This document shows, piece by piece, positions 8,065 to 16,929 of a DNA stretch of 64,000 bases. A model generated the notes under the pieces. The model was not told the DNA's origin, made no database searches, and saw only the letters and a program-made list of their open reading frames with translations. Each line of letters begins with the position of its first letter. The first letter of the stretch is position 1. This DNA is from JAFCUW01 sp049898325 (GTDB taxonomy: Bacteria > Pseudomonadota > Gammaproteobacteria > Burkholderiales > Burkholderiaceae_D): NCBI RefSeq assembly GCF_049898325.1, contig NZ_JAFCXL010000001.1, positions 186,001-250,000 on the forward strand. Direction: 5' to 3'. Made by a program: the position numbers and the translations under genes.

Positions 8065-9729
8065 TTATTTTTTCAAAAATACCTGCTTGCCCGCCACCCA
8101 GGTCTGCAGCACGCCGATCTTGCCGATGTCGGCCGGCGCGATCGTAAACAGGTCGCGGTCGATGACGATGAAGTCGGCCCACTTGCCCGCTTCGAGCGAG
8201 CCGACCTGGTTTTCCTGGTGGCCGGCGAAAGCGGCGTCCAGGGTGAAGCAGCGGAACGCCTCGGGCAAGGTCATCGCCTGCTCCTTGTGCCAGCCACCGG
8301 CGGGCACACCGGCGCCGTTCTGGCGGGTGACGGCGGCGTGGATGCCGTAGAAGGGATTGGGCGACTCGACGGGGAAATCGGAGCCGCAGGCGATGCGCGA
8401 GCCCTGCTTGAGGAAGGTGCGCCAGGCGTAGGCGCCCTTGATGCGCTCGGCGCCCACGCGCTGCTCGGCCATGTTCATGTCCGAGGTGGCGTGGGTCGGC
8501 TGCATCGAGGGGATCACGCCGGCCTGGCGAAAGCGGGCAATGTCGGGCAAGGCCACCACCTGCGCGTGTTCGATGCGGTGACGCAGGCCGCTGGTGGCGG
8601 TCTTGCCGATCAGTTCCTGGTAGCCGTCGAGTATCTGGCGGTTGCCGGCGTCGCCGATGGCGTGCACATTGACCTGGTAGCCCTTCTTCATGGCCTTTTC
8701 CATCATGGCGCGCATCTGGGCGTCGCTCTTGAACAGCAGGCCGTGCGAGGTCGGCTCGTCGCTGTAGGGGGCGATCAGGGCGGCGCCGCGGCTGCCCAGC
8801 GCGCCGTCCGAGTACAGCTTGACGGCGCGCAGCGCGTACATGTCGTTGGCGTAGGTTTTCAGGGGGCCTTTGGCGGCCAGCACGTCGAAGTCGCGCTCGG
8901 TGCCGCCGATCATGGCGTAGACGCGGGCGCTCAGTTTGCCGTTGTCGGCGTAGTCGCGGTAGAGGGCGTCGCTGGCCACATCGATGCCGGCGTCGTGCAC
9001 GGTGGTCAGGCCGACGCGGGCGATTTCCGCCAGTGCGCGCTCGAGCACCAGCCGGGCCTGGGCTTCGCTCTGGGGCGGCAGCACTTTTTCGACCAGTTCC
9101 TTGGCCGCGTCGACCAGGATGCCGGTGGCATTGCCGGCGCTGTCGCGGATGATCTTGCCGCCCACCGGATCGGCGGTGGCCTTGGTGATGCCGGCCAGTT
9201 TCAGCGCGGCGCTGTTGGCCCAGCCGGCGTGGCCATCGACCCGCTCGAGCCAGACGGGGCGCCGGGGCACGACCTTGTCAAGTTCGGCCGCGGTGGGGAA
9301 GCGGCCCAGCTTCCACACTTCCTGGTTCCAGCCCCGTCCCCGCAGCCAGGCGCTGTCGTCGCCCGGATTGGCGCGCGCGTAGGCGGCCGTCGCCTTGAGG
9401 GCGTCGGCCAGGTTGACGCTGGCCGACAGGTCAAGCTCGGTGAGCATCTGGCCCAGGCCGAACACGTGGCCGTGGGCGTCGATCAGGCCCGGCAGCACGG
9501 TCTGGCCCTGCAGGTCGATGTGGCGCGCGCCTGGCGCCCTGGCCGCCACCTGGGCGGCGCTGCCGACCGAGATGATGCGGCCGGCGTCGTCGAACGCGAG
9601 CGAGCTGAAACGCACCAGTTCATTCTTGCTGTTGAGGGTGTAACCGTTGGCGCGGTCAAGGACGGTGGCCGCATGGGCGGCCGACAGCAATGCCAGCGGG
9701 GCAAGGACAAACAGGGGCATCAGGCGCAT
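8065..9729 (-). CDS. exported amidohydrolase, YtcJ/Amidohydro_3 type
   Basis: The 554-residue protein begins with a signal peptide (MRLMPLFVLAPLALLSAAHA) and continues as an amidohydrolase with the metal-binding stretch LIDAHGHVFGLG and the downstream HAIGDAGNR and HRIEHAQ motifs of the YtcJ-like subgroup. It probably acts in the periplasm on an amide, imide or ester bond; substrate unassigned. It is the first gene of a minus-strand run that continues into the esterase gene. Confidence 0.85.
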   Translation of the reverse strand: MRLMPLFVLAPLALLSAAHAATVLDRANGYTLNSKNELVRFSSLAFDDAGRIISVGSAAQVAARAPGARHIDLQGQTVLPGLIDAHGHVFGLGQMLTELDLSASVNLADALKATAAYARANPGDDSAWLRGRGWNQEVWKLGRFPTAAELDKVVPRRPVWLERVDGHAGWANSAALKLAGITKATADPVGGKIIRDSAGNATGILVDAAKELVEKVLPPQSEAQARLVLERALAEIARVGLTTVHDAGIDVASDALYRDYADNGKLSARVYAMIGGTERDFDVLAAKGPLKTYANDMYALRAVKLYSDGALGSRGAALIAPYSDEPTSHGLLFKSDAQMRAMMEKAMKKGYQVNVHAIGDAGNRQILDGYQELIGKTATSGLRHRIEHAQVVALPDIARFRQAGVIPSMQPTHATSDMNMAEQRVGAERIKGAYAWRTFLKQGSRIACGSDFPVESPNPFYGIHAAVTRQNGAGVPAGGWHKEQAMTLPEAFRCFTLDAAFAGHQENQVGSLEAGKWADFIVIDRDLFTIAPADIGKIGVLQTWVAGKQVFLKK

Positions 9730-9781
9730 CGAATCATCTCCAGGTAGCGGGCGCGGCAGCGCGAACTCAGAGTGTACCCGC

Positions 9782-10477
9782 CTACGCGGCGTCGTGAAAG
9801 ATGATCCCGAGCGTGTGGCGCGCGCCGCTGCGAATGCGGCTCACGCCATGGCGCATCGCCACCCGGTACGGCCCGCGCGCACCGTTGACGGGGCGCAGAT
9901 TGACGGGAAAGATCACCGCGTCGCCCCGCTCCAGCGGCACCACCTCGACGCGCGACTGCATGCGCGGGCGCTGCTCGGTGAGCACCAGTTCGCCGCCGGT
10001 AAAATCGCTGCCCGGCTGCGACAGCAGCACCACCAGCTGGAGCGGAAACAGCTGCTCGCCATACAGGTCCTGGTGCAGGCAGTTGTAGTCGCCTTCCCCG
10101 TACTGCAACAGCAAGGGGGTGGGGCGGCGCTGGCCGGCCGCGTGGCAGCGGGCGATCAAGCCCGCGTGCGCGGCGGGAAAGCGGCTGTCGATGCCCAGGG
10201 CGGCGTGCCAGTCGTTGGCGATCGCCGCCAGCGGCCCATACAACTGCTCGCGCAGGCGCGCCACCAGGTCCGGCAGCGGATAGGCAAAATACTGGTACTC
10301 GCCGCGGCCAAAGCCGTGGCGCTCCATCACCACCCGGCTGCGAAACAGGGCGCGTTCGGCATAGCTGGCGGCAAGCGCGGCGCAGGCGGCGGCGTCGAGC
10401 AGTGCGGGCACGACGGCGCAACCGTGGGCGTCGAGCCGTTCACGAATGGCATCCCAGTCCAGCGCGGCGGGCGTCAT
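9782..10477 (-). CDS. 2OG-Fe(II) oxygenase linked to ada
   Basis: The 231-residue protein has the facial triad of 2-oxoglutarate/iron oxygenases: H135 and D137 in CLHQDLYG and a distal histidine in the RVAMRHGVSR region, followed by arginines that could bind 2-oxoglutarate. It starts at ATG 10477 and overlaps the ada stop by four bases, so it is translationally coupled to an alkylation-damage gene. It is not AlkB by visible motif. It resembles the prolyl-hydroxylase-like group often found beside ada. A role in the adaptive response is inferred from position. Confidence 0.85.
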   Translation of the reverse strand: MTPAALDWDAIRERLDAHGCAVVPALLDAAACAALAASYAERALFRSRVVMERHGFGRGEYQYFAYPLPDLVARLREQLYGPLAAIANDWHAALGIDSRFPAAHAGLIARCHAAGQRRPTPLLLQYGEGDYNCLHQDLYGEQLFPLQLVVLLSQPGSDFTGGELVLTEQRPRMQSRVEVVPLERGDAVIFPVNLRPVNGARGPYRVAMRHGVSRIRSGARHTLGIIFHDAA

Positions 10478-11655
10478 GGCGCCGCTGGCACGGGCACGGG
10501 CACGGCCTGGGCCGCTTCGCGCTCGAGCAGGGCAGCCTTGCGTTCGACGCCCCAGCGGTAGCCGGACATGGACCCATCCTGGCGCACCACCCGGTGGCAG
10601 GGAATGGCCACGGCGAGCGGGTTGGCGGCGCAGGCGCCGGCGATGGCGCGGGCGCCGCCGGCCACGCCGAGCCGCTCGGCCAGCGCGCCATAGCTGACCG
10701 TCTCGCCGCCAGGAATGGCACGCAAGGCCTGCCAGACGCGCTGCTGGAAGGCGGTGCCGCGCACATCGAGCGGCAGGTCCAGGCCCAGGCCGGGCTGCTC
10801 GACCAGGCCGACCACGCGGGCGACGATGGCCTCGAAGTGGCCGTCCGCGCCGCGCAGTTCGGCGCGGGGAAAGCGGTCCTGCAGGTCGCGCACCAGCACG
10901 TCCGGGTCGTCGCCCATGAGAATGGCGCAGATGCCGATCTCGCTCGCCGCCACCAGGATCGCCCCCAGCGAGCACGCGCCGATGGCAAACACCATGCTGG
11001 CACCGGCGCCACCGGCCCGGTACGCCGCCGGCCGCATGCCCAGAATGGCATCGGCGCCCGCATAAAACCGCCCGCTCGACTGGTAGCCGGCGGCGTAGAT
11101 GGCATCGGTCACCGAGCCCGCTTGCGTCAGCGCCTGCTGCACCCGGCGGGTCCTGGCGGCGGCCGCGTAGGCCTTCGGGGTGATGCCCGTGTGGGCCTTG
11201 AAGATGCGGTGAAAGTGAAAGCGGCTCATGGCGCCGGCGGCGGCGATGGCCTCGAGGTCGAGCACCGCGTCGGCGGCGGCGCTGTCGATCATGCGGCAGG
11301 CGGCGGCGATGGCCTCGAGGTCGAGCACCGCGTCGGCGGCGGCGCTGTCGATCATGCGGCAGGCGGCGGCGACGGCGGCGGCGTGGCGTTCGGCCAGCGG
11401 CGGCTGGTCCGGCTTGCAGCGCAGGCAGGGCCGGAAGCCCGCCGCCAGCGCCGCGCTCACGCTGGCGTGAAAGGCGACGTTGCGGCGCAGGGGTGGCCGG
11501 GCGCCGCACGAGGGCCGGCAAAACACCCCCGTGCTGGCTACCGAATACCAGAAGCGCCCGTCCATGCGGGCGTCGCGCCGCAATACGCCAGCCCAGCAGG
11601 CGTCGGCGTCGGTGGCGTCGGTCTTATATAGTGTGTCGTCGATCATGCGGTCCAT
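10474..11655 (-). CDS. ada: bifunctional Ada methyltransferase/transcriptional activator with internal duplication
   Basis: Ada removes methyl groups from DNA phosphotriesters and O6-methylguanine and activates the adaptive response. The 393-residue protein has the N-terminal zinc domain with Cys at about 46, 50, 77 and 80, an AraC-type HTH region (FHFHRIFKAHTGITPKAYA), and the C-terminal methyltransferase site PCHRV with acceptor Cys near 353. I start it at ATG 11655, which has an AAGGAG site; an upstream in-frame start at 11754 would run back through the promoter region. The helix before the HTH is duplicated by a perfect 63-bp tandem repeat (residues about 98-118 and 119-139). The stop overlaps the oxygenase start. 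Confidence 0.92.
   Translation of the reverse strand: MDRMIDDTLYKTDATDADACWAGVLRRDARMDGRFWYSVASTGVFCRPSCGARPPLRRNVAFHASVSAALAAGFRPCLRCKPDQPPLAERHAAAVAAACRMIDSAAADAVLDLEAIAAACRMIDSAAADAVLDLEAIAAAGAMSRFHFHRIFKAHTGITPKAYAAAARTRRVQQALTQAGSVTDAIYAAGYQSSGRFYAGADAILGMRPAAYRAGGAGASMVFAIGACSLGAILVAASEIGICAILMGDDPDVLVRDLQDRFPRAELRGADGHFEAIVARVVGLVEQPGLGLDLPLDVRGTAFQQRVWQALRAIPGGETVSYGALAERLGVAGGARAIAGACAANPLAVAIPCHRVVRQDGSMSGYRWGVERKAALLEREAAQAVPVPVPAAP
11236..11372. repeat. 63-bp perfect tandem duplication inside ada
   Basis: Two uninterrupted copies plus a partial third, period 63 bp, with no mismatch across 137 bp. The unit encodes 21 residues beginning ACRMIDSAAADAV, so the reading frame is kept and the segment before the AraC-like HTH is lengthened by one copy. 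Confidence 0.95.
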
Positions 11656-11798
11656 GGCGCTCTCCTTGTCCGGTACCAGCGCAGGATGGACCGTCGCGCG
11701 CCGTGCCGCACCCCGGGTCTTGCTTTTGAATTCAAATGCTAGAATCGGCCCCATTCGGCCCCGTCGCGGCGTGCCGCCGTTTCACCCCGGAGAGTAGT

Positions 11799-12518
11799 GT
11801 GGATCACCCGAACGCGCAAGAGAGCACCCCGATTTTCCAGCGCATCAAGGATTACCTCGTTGCCGAGATCGCCGCCGGCCGCTGGAAAGAGGGCGAGGTG
11901 GTGCCGTCCGAGCAGGCGCTGGTGCGCCAGTTCGGCGTCTCGCGCATGACCGTCAACCGCGCCGTGCGCGAGCTGACGGCCGAGCAGGTGCTGACGCGCC
12001 GCCAGGGCTCGGGCACCTTCGTGGCGCCGAAAAAATACCAGGCGACGCTGGTGGAAATCAAGAGTATCGCCGAAGAAATCCGCGCCCGCGGCCACGTCCA
12101 CGCCAGCCGCCTGCACCTGCTGGCCGAAGAGCGCGCCAGCGAGGCGCTGGCGCGCCGCTTCGCGCTGGCCGCCGGCAGCGCGCTGTTTCACTCCGTCATC
12201 GTCCACTTTGAAAATGGCAAACCCATCCAGGTCGAGGACCGCTGGGTCAATCCGGCCAGCGCGCCCGCCTATTTGCAGCAGGATTACGCCCGCATCACCC
12301 CGAATGAGCACCTGATGCAGGCGGCGCCCCTGCAAGGGGCCAGCTACAGCATCGAGGCGCTGGCCGCGCCCAAAGAGGTGGCGCAGATGCTGGCGATCGA
12401 CGCCAACGCCAGTTGCCTGGTGCTCAAGCGCACCACCACTTCGGGCGGCAGCGTGGCCTCGGTGGTGACGATGTGGCACCCGGGCGATCTGTACCAGTAC
12501 ACGGGCAGCGTGGCTTGA
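11799..12518 (+). CDS. hutC: histidine utilisation repressor HutC (GntR family)
   Basis: GntR-family repressor with an N-terminal winged helix (FQRIKDYLVAEI to QGSGTFVA, about residues 12-70) and a C-terminal UTRA ligand domain; in the family the inducer is urocanate. Start chosen at GTG 11799 because GGAG sits about six bases upstream. The 239-residue length fits HutC. It is separated from the hut operon by 6.6 kb and seven genes, and is divergent from ada. A HutC-type palindrome in front of hutU supports the assignment. Confidence 0.88.
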   Translation: MDHPNAQESTPIFQRIKDYLVAEIAAGRWKEGEVVPSEQALVRQFGVSRMTVNRAVRELTAEQVLTRRQGSGTFVAPKKYQATLVEIKSIAEEIRARGHVHASRLHLLAEERASEALARRFALAAGSALFHSVIVHFENGKPIQVEDRWVNPASAPAYLQQDYARITPNEHLMQAAPLQGASYSIEALAAPKEVAQMLAIDANASCLVLKRTTTSGGSVASVVTMWHPGDLYQYTGSVA

Positions 12519-12759
12519 GCGGTTTTACATAAACTTCAACTTTTGTGCGGCGCCCCGCCCCCCAAGTAAAAAATCGGTTATTATTTCTATCAATATCCCG
12601 CCCGACGCCTCTTCCTCTTCCCCCACTTATTGAATTCGCGTGTTTCGTCGCCACCATAAGTGTTGCAATTACGTTGACACAACGTGTGCAAAATCAGAAG
12701 CTGGACGGCCCACCGCCAGGCATAATTTTCACCTTACCCTCGATTGAGGAAAAAATAAC

Positions 12760-13086
12760 ATGAGCGAAAATATCAAACACATTACCGACGCATCCTTCGA
12801 AGCCGACGTCCTCAAATCCGAGCGTCCGGTGCTGGTTGACTTCTGGGCGGAGTGGTGCGGTCCCTGCAAGGCCATCGGTCCCATCCTGGAAGAAGTGGCC
12901 AAGGAATACGACGGCAAGATCCTGATCGCCAAGATGGACGTCGACGCCAACCAGGCCGTACCGGCCAAGTTCGGCATCCGCGGCATCCCCACCCTGATTT
13001 TGTTCAAGAACGGTGTCGCTGCGGCGCAAAAAGTCGGCGCCCTGGCCAAAGGCCAATTGACCTCGTTCATCGACAGCAACATCTGA
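12760..13086 (+). CDS. trxA: thioredoxin 1
   Basis: General disulfide reductase of the cytoplasm. The 108-residue protein has the WCGPC active site at about residues 32-36 and the conserved cis-proline region GIRGIPTLILFKNG. It is followed by rho on the same strand, the trxA-rho order common in Proteobacteria. The 240 bp upstream contain a TTGACA at 12674-12679 but I see no well-spaced -10, so I do not call a promoter. Confidence 0.97.
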   Translation: MSENIKHITDASFEADVLKSERPVLVDFWAEWCGPCKAIGPILEEVAKEYDGKILIAKMDVDANQAVPAKFGIRGIPTLILFKNGVAAAQKVGALAKGQLTSFIDSNI

Positions 13087-13097
13087 TATGATGACGC

Positions 13098-13123
13098 GAT
13101 TCCGGCGCGCCCGCGTCGGAATC
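13098..13123. other. hairpin between trxA and rho
   Basis: GATTCCG and CGGAATC form a perfect 7-bp stem around a 12-nt loop, 12 bp after the trxA stop. No U-run follows, so it is not a standard intrinsic terminator. It could be a processing or Rho-related leader element. Confidence 0.4.
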
Positions 13124-13218
13124 TGATGTGGACGGGTGTGGCGCACTCGCCTGCCTCCCCTTGATCAACCCACGTAGTTCCCTCCCCTACCTTACTTTCC
13201 CGTCACGGGACTCAACAC

Positions 13219-14481
13219 ATGCACTTATCTGAACTGAAGGCAATGCACGTCTCGGCACTTCTCGAGATGGCAATTGGCCTCGACATCGACAACGCGGCCC
13301 GCTTGCGCAAACAGGAACTGATGTTTGCGATCCTGAAAAAGCGCGCAAAGTCCGGTGAACAAATTTTTGGCGACGGCGCCCTCGAAGTGCTGCCGGACGG
13401 CTTCGGCTTCCTGCGCTCGCCCGACGCCTCCTACATGGCCTCGACGGACGACATCTATATCTCGCCGTCGCAGATCCGCCGCTTCAACCTGCACACCGGC
13501 GACTCGATCGAAGGCGAAGTGCGCACCCCGAAAGACGGCGAGCGCTACTTTGCACTGGTCAAGGTCGACAAGGTCAACGGCGAGTCGCCCGAAGCGTCGA
13601 AGCACCGCATCCTGTTCGAGAACCTGACCCCGCTGCACCCGAACGAGCCCTTGCGCCTCGAGCGCGAAATGATGGGCCAGGAAAACATCACGGGCCGCAT
13701 CATCGACCTGATCGCACCGATTGGCAAGGGCCAGCGCGGCCTGCTGGTGGCGTCGCCCAAATCGGGTAAATCGGTCATCCTGCAGCACATGGCGCACGCG
13801 ATCACCGCGAACCATCCTGACTGCACCCTGATCGTCCTGCTGATCGACGAGCGCCCGGAAGAAGTGACGGAAATGCAGCGCTCGGTGCGCGGCGAAGTGG
13901 TCGCCTCCACGTTCGATGAGCCCGCCACCCGCCACGTGCAGGTCGCCGAGATGGTGCTGGAAAAAGCCAAGCGCCTGGTCGAAATGAAAAAAGACGTGGT
14001 GATCCTGCTCGACTCGATCACCCGCCTGGCGCGCGCTTACAACACCGTCATCCCTGCCTCCGGCAAGGTGCTCACCGGTGGTGTCGACGCCAACGCCCTG
14101 CAGCGCCCGAAACGCTTCTTCGGCGCCGCCCGAAACATCGAAGAAGGCGGCTCGCTGACCATCATCGCCACCGCCCTGATCGAAACCGGTTCGCGCATGG
14201 ACGACGTGATTTTCGAGGAATTCAAGGGCACCGGCAACATGGAAGTCCACCTCGAGCGCCGCCTGGCCGAGAAGCGGGTCTATCCGGCAATCAACCTGAA
14301 CAAATCGGGTACCCGCCGCGAAGAACTGCTGATCAAGCCCGACCAGCTGCAAAAAATCTGGATTCTGCGCAAGTTGCTGTACTCGATGGACGAGATCGAA
14401 GCGATGGAGTTCATCCTCGACAAGATGAAGGCGACCAAGAACAACAATGAATTTTTTGACTTGATGCGCCGCGGCGGCTAA
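13219..14481 (+). CDS. rho: transcription termination factor Rho
   Basis: Hexameric RNA-dependent ATPase that ends transcription at Rho-dependent sites. The 420-residue protein shows the N-terminal RNA-binding cold-shock-like domain (about 48-118, with GFGFLR), the ATP-binding loop SPKSGKS near 179-185 and the Walker B region VILLIDERPEEVTEM. It contains no insertion and has the standard length. An intrinsic terminator follows within 20 bp. Confidence 0.98.
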   Translation: MHLSELKAMHVSALLEMAIGLDIDNAARLRKQELMFAILKKRAKSGEQIFGDGALEVLPDGFGFLRSPDASYMASTDDIYISPSQIRRFNLHTGDSIEGEVRTPKDGERYFALVKVDKVNGESPEASKHRILFENLTPLHPNEPLRLEREMMGQENITGRIIDLIAPIGKGQRGLLVASPKSGKSVILQHMAHAITANHPDCTLIVLLIDERPEEVTEMQRSVRGEVVASTFDEPATRHVQVAEMVLEKAKRLVEMKKDVVILLDSITRLARAYNTVIPASGKVLTGGVDANALQRPKRFFGAARNIEEGGSLTIIATALIETGSRMDDVIFEEFKGTGNMEVHLERRLAEKRVYPAINLNKSGTRREELLIKPDQLQKIWILRKLLYSMDEIEAMEFILDKMKATKNNNEFFDLMRRGG

Positions 14482-14497
14482 ACCCGCTCGCCAATAC

Positions 14498-14523
14498 AAG
14501 GACACTGCGGTGTCCTTTTTTTT
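14498..14523 (+). terminator. Rho-independent terminator after rho
   Basis: AAGGACAC and GTGTCCTT form an 8-bp perfect stem with a 4-nt loop, followed by a run of T ending at 14523. It lies 17 bp after the rho stop. Confidence 0.93.
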
Positions 14524-14659
14524 GGTGACTGCACCGCGAAATGCTTGTACAATCGCGGGTTGCAGTATTTAACCCCCAGGCAAGTGAGCGGCAATCGGGT
14601 CACGAGGCAAGACGATCGACGAAGTGCTGTTTGGCTACCGACACTAATGAGGCAAGACC

Positions 14660-14929
14660 ATGCGTAAAGATATCCACCCAGATTACCGCGATGTTGTGTT
14701 CCACGACGTCTCCTGCGACTTCAAATTCGTCTCCCGCTCGACCATCCAGACCCGTGACAAAATTACCCACGACGGTAAAGAGTACCCACTGGTGAAGATC
14801 GAGGTCTCGGCTGAATCGCACCCGTTCTACACCGGCAAGCACAAGATCGTCGACACCGCCGGCCGCGTCGAGAAATTCCGCCAGAAATTCGGCACCGTCG
14901 GTTCGAAAACCGCAGTCGCCAACGGCTAA
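14660..14929 (+). CDS. rpmE2: 50S ribosomal protein L31 type B
   Basis: The 89-residue protein begins MRKDIHPDYRDVVF and contains SHPFYTGK and AGRVEKF, the type-B L31 pattern. It lacks the CxxC zinc motif of type-A L31, so it is the zinc-independent form. In many bacteria type-B L31 genes are Zur-controlled, but I see no recognisable Zur box here. Terminators flank it on both sides, so it is a monocistronic unit. Confidence 0.95.
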   Translation: MRKDIHPDYRDVVFHDVSCDFKFVSRSTIQTRDKITHDGKEYPLVKIEVSAESHPFYTGKHKIVDTAGRVEKFRQKFGTVGSKTAVANG

Positions 14930-14945
14930 GTTGTTACAAGCCGAT

Positions 14946-14974
14946 AAAAAAAGCAGCTACGGCTGCTTTTTTTT
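14946..14974 (+). terminator. Rho-independent terminator after rpmE2
   Basis: AAGCAGC and GCTGCTT pair around a TACG loop, preceded by an A-run and followed by eight T residues. It starts 16 bp after the rpmE2 stop. Confidence 0.92.
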
Positions 14975-15028
14975 CGCGGATACTACGCACTATCAGAAAT
15001 CTGGGCCGTGCCCGCCACCTAATTGCCG

Positions 15029-16810
15029 ATGAAGCCAGTCCGCCTCCCTGCCGCCGCCACCCTCGCCCTGCCCCGCTGGGCCGTTTTCGGCCTCGGCCTG
15101 CTGTACATCCTGCCGGGCCTGATCGGGCGCGATCCATGGAAGGACGATGCGGCCAGTTTCGGCATCATGTGGACCATGGCGCATGGCGGCCTGAACGACT
15201 GGCTGCTGCCCAATATCGCCGGCCTGGCGGTGCCCGACGAGGGCCCGCTGGCATTCTGGCTGGGCGCGCTGTGCATCAAGCTGTTCGGCTGGCTGCTGGG
15301 CGACGTCATGGCCGCGCGCGTGTCGACTATCGGCATTTTCGTGATCGGCGCGCTGTCGGTCTGGTACGCCAGCTTTCACCTGGGCCGGCGCGCCGACGCC
15401 CAGCCCCTGCGCCTGGCCTTCGGCGGCCAGCCCGAACCGAACGACTACGGCCGCACCCTGGCCGACACCGCCCTGCTGATCTACCTGGGCTGCCTGGGCC
15501 TGCTGCTGCACAGCCACGAGACGCTGGCGGTGACCTTGCAGGGCTCGCTGCTGGCCTTCTTCGTCTACCGCGCCACCCGCTACGTGGAGGCGGCCAGCAG
15601 CGGCAATGCCATGCTGGTCGGGGTCGCGCTGGGCGGCCTGACCTTGACGCGTGGCTGGCTGCCGCCCGCGGTGCTGCTGCTGGCGCTGTTTTTCTGCACC
15701 CGTTTCCTCAACATCGCCGCCGCCATCACCCTGCGCGACATGGCGGTGGCGGCCCTGGTGGCCCTGCTGCTGTCCCTGCTGTGGATCGTGCCGGCGACCG
15801 TGCTGCAACCCTACGGCGCCTCGCCGGTGGCGGGCTGGCTGGCCTGGAACGCCAGCCAGATGGGCTTACCCAACTGGCACTCGCTCAAATACCTGTGCCG
15901 CGTCGGCATGTGGTTTTTCTGGCCCGCCTGGCCGTTCGCGCTGTGGGCGATCTACGCCTGGCGCCGCCAGCACCACCTGCTGCACATCGTCGTGCCGCTC
16001 AGCTTTGTCGGTGCGCTGACGCTGCTGGTGCTGTGCGATCCGGCGCCGGAAAACGGCGACCTGCTCAAGCTGCTGGCGCCCCTGTCGATCATGGCCGCGT
16101 TCGGCCTGCCGGCGATGAAACGGGGCGCCATCAATGCCATCGACTGGTTTTCGGTGATGGTGCTGACCATGATTGCCATCGGCGTGTGGGTGTTCTGGCT
16201 GGGCATGATGACGGGCTGGCCGGCGCAGTTTTCGCGCAACGCGACCAGGCTGCTGCCCGACTTCCATCCCCAGTTCGAGCTGGCCGGCTTCGTGGTGGCC
16301 GCTTGCGCCACCATCGGCTGGTTCTTCCTCGTGCACTGGCGCATTTCGCGCCACCCGGCCGTGCTGTGGCGCGCGGTGGTGCTGTCTTCGGGCGGCCTGA
16401 TCCTGTTCTGGGTCCTGCTGATGACCTTGATGCTGCCGGCGCTCAACTACGGCAAGAGCTACCGCAGCGTGGCGCAGCAGATCGCCGCCCACTTGCCGGC
16501 AGGGGGCGGCTGCATCATCACCAATGTCGCGCCGGCCCAGCGCGCGTCGTTCGCCTATTTTGGCGGTCTCGATTTTGCCGGCCTGCGGCACCAGCAGTGC
16601 CAGCTGTTGCTGCTGCAAGACAGCATCCACCTGGGCGACGACGGCGAGATCGAACAGGCCTTCCGCGGCCGCCAGTGGGCGCCCTTGTGGGAAGGGCGCC
16701 GCGCCATCGACCGCGACGAGCGTTTCCGCCTGTACCGCCGGGTCGATGCGCCCGCCGGCGAAGTGCTGCCCGTGCTGCGGCCGTCGACGGCCAGGCTGGC
16801 GCCGCACTGA
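15029..16810 (+). CDS. ArnT-like membrane glycosyltransferase
   Basis: The 593-residue polytopic protein has about a dozen hydrophobic segments. The first periplasmic loop contains GRDPWKDDAASFGIMWTMA, resembling the acidic loop of ArnT/PMT-type enzymes that transfer sugars from polyprenyl phosphate. Two acidic residues there (the DD pair) are the likely catalytic site. The C-terminal part is a soluble domain. ATG 15029 is preferred over a TTG two codons upstream. There are no adjacent lipid-A genes, so the sugar and acceptor are unknown. A putative lipid-linked-sugar transferase is as far as the sequence goes. Confidence 0.78.
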   Translation: MKPVRLPAAATLALPRWAVFGLGLLYILPGLIGRDPWKDDAASFGIMWTMAHGGLNDWLLPNIAGLAVPDEGPLAFWLGALCIKLFGWLLGDVMAARVSTIGIFVIGALSVWYASFHLGRRADAQPLRLAFGGQPEPNDYGRTLADTALLIYLGCLGLLLHSHETLAVTLQGSLLAFFVYRATRYVEAASSGNAMLVGVALGGLTLTRGWLPPAVLLLALFFCTRFLNIAAAITLRDMAVAALVALLLSLLWIVPATVLQPYGASPVAGWLAWNASQMGLPNWHSLKYLCRVGMWFFWPAWPFALWAIYAWRRQHHLLHIVVPLSFVGALTLLVLCDPAPENGDLLKLLAPLSIMAAFGLPAMKRGAINAIDWFSVMVLTMIAIGVWVFWLGMMTGWPAQFSRNATRLLPDFHPQFELAGFVVAACATIGWFFLVHWRISRHPAVLWRAVVLSSGGLILFWVLLMTLMLPALNYGKSYRSVAQQIAAHLPAGGGCIITNVAPAQRASFAYFGGLDFAGLRHQQCQLLLLQDSIHLGDDGEIEQAFRGRQWAPLWEGRRAIDRDERFRLYRRVDAPAGEVLPVLRPSTARLAPH

Positions 16811-16929
16811 CGGGCGCCGGCGCACGCCGAGCCGGGCGGATTGCTCACGCCGCTTGAGAAATATCAATTCGCCATCGTCATTGGCGTCGAGAATGAAACC
16901 TTCGTTGTCACTGTTCGAAGGAGCGCGCC

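Noticed and set aside
9782..11521. A 579-codon minus-strand frame covering the oxygenase and most of ada
   Set aside because: Only the last 231 codons are the real oxygenase; the first part is an out-of-frame reading of ada.
11655..11754. N-terminal extension of Ada to ATG-type start at 11754
   Set aside because: The extra residues match no Ada sequence and run through the promoter region; ATG 11655 has a good ribosome site.
12674..12725. TTGACA with downstream CATAAT before trxA as a promoter
   Set aside because: The two are about 40 bp apart, far from the 16-18 bp needed, and neither has a convincing partner.
15136..16857. 573-codon plus-strand frame within the glycosyltransferase
   Set aside because: Out-of-frame reading; the true frame has membrane segments and a family motif.
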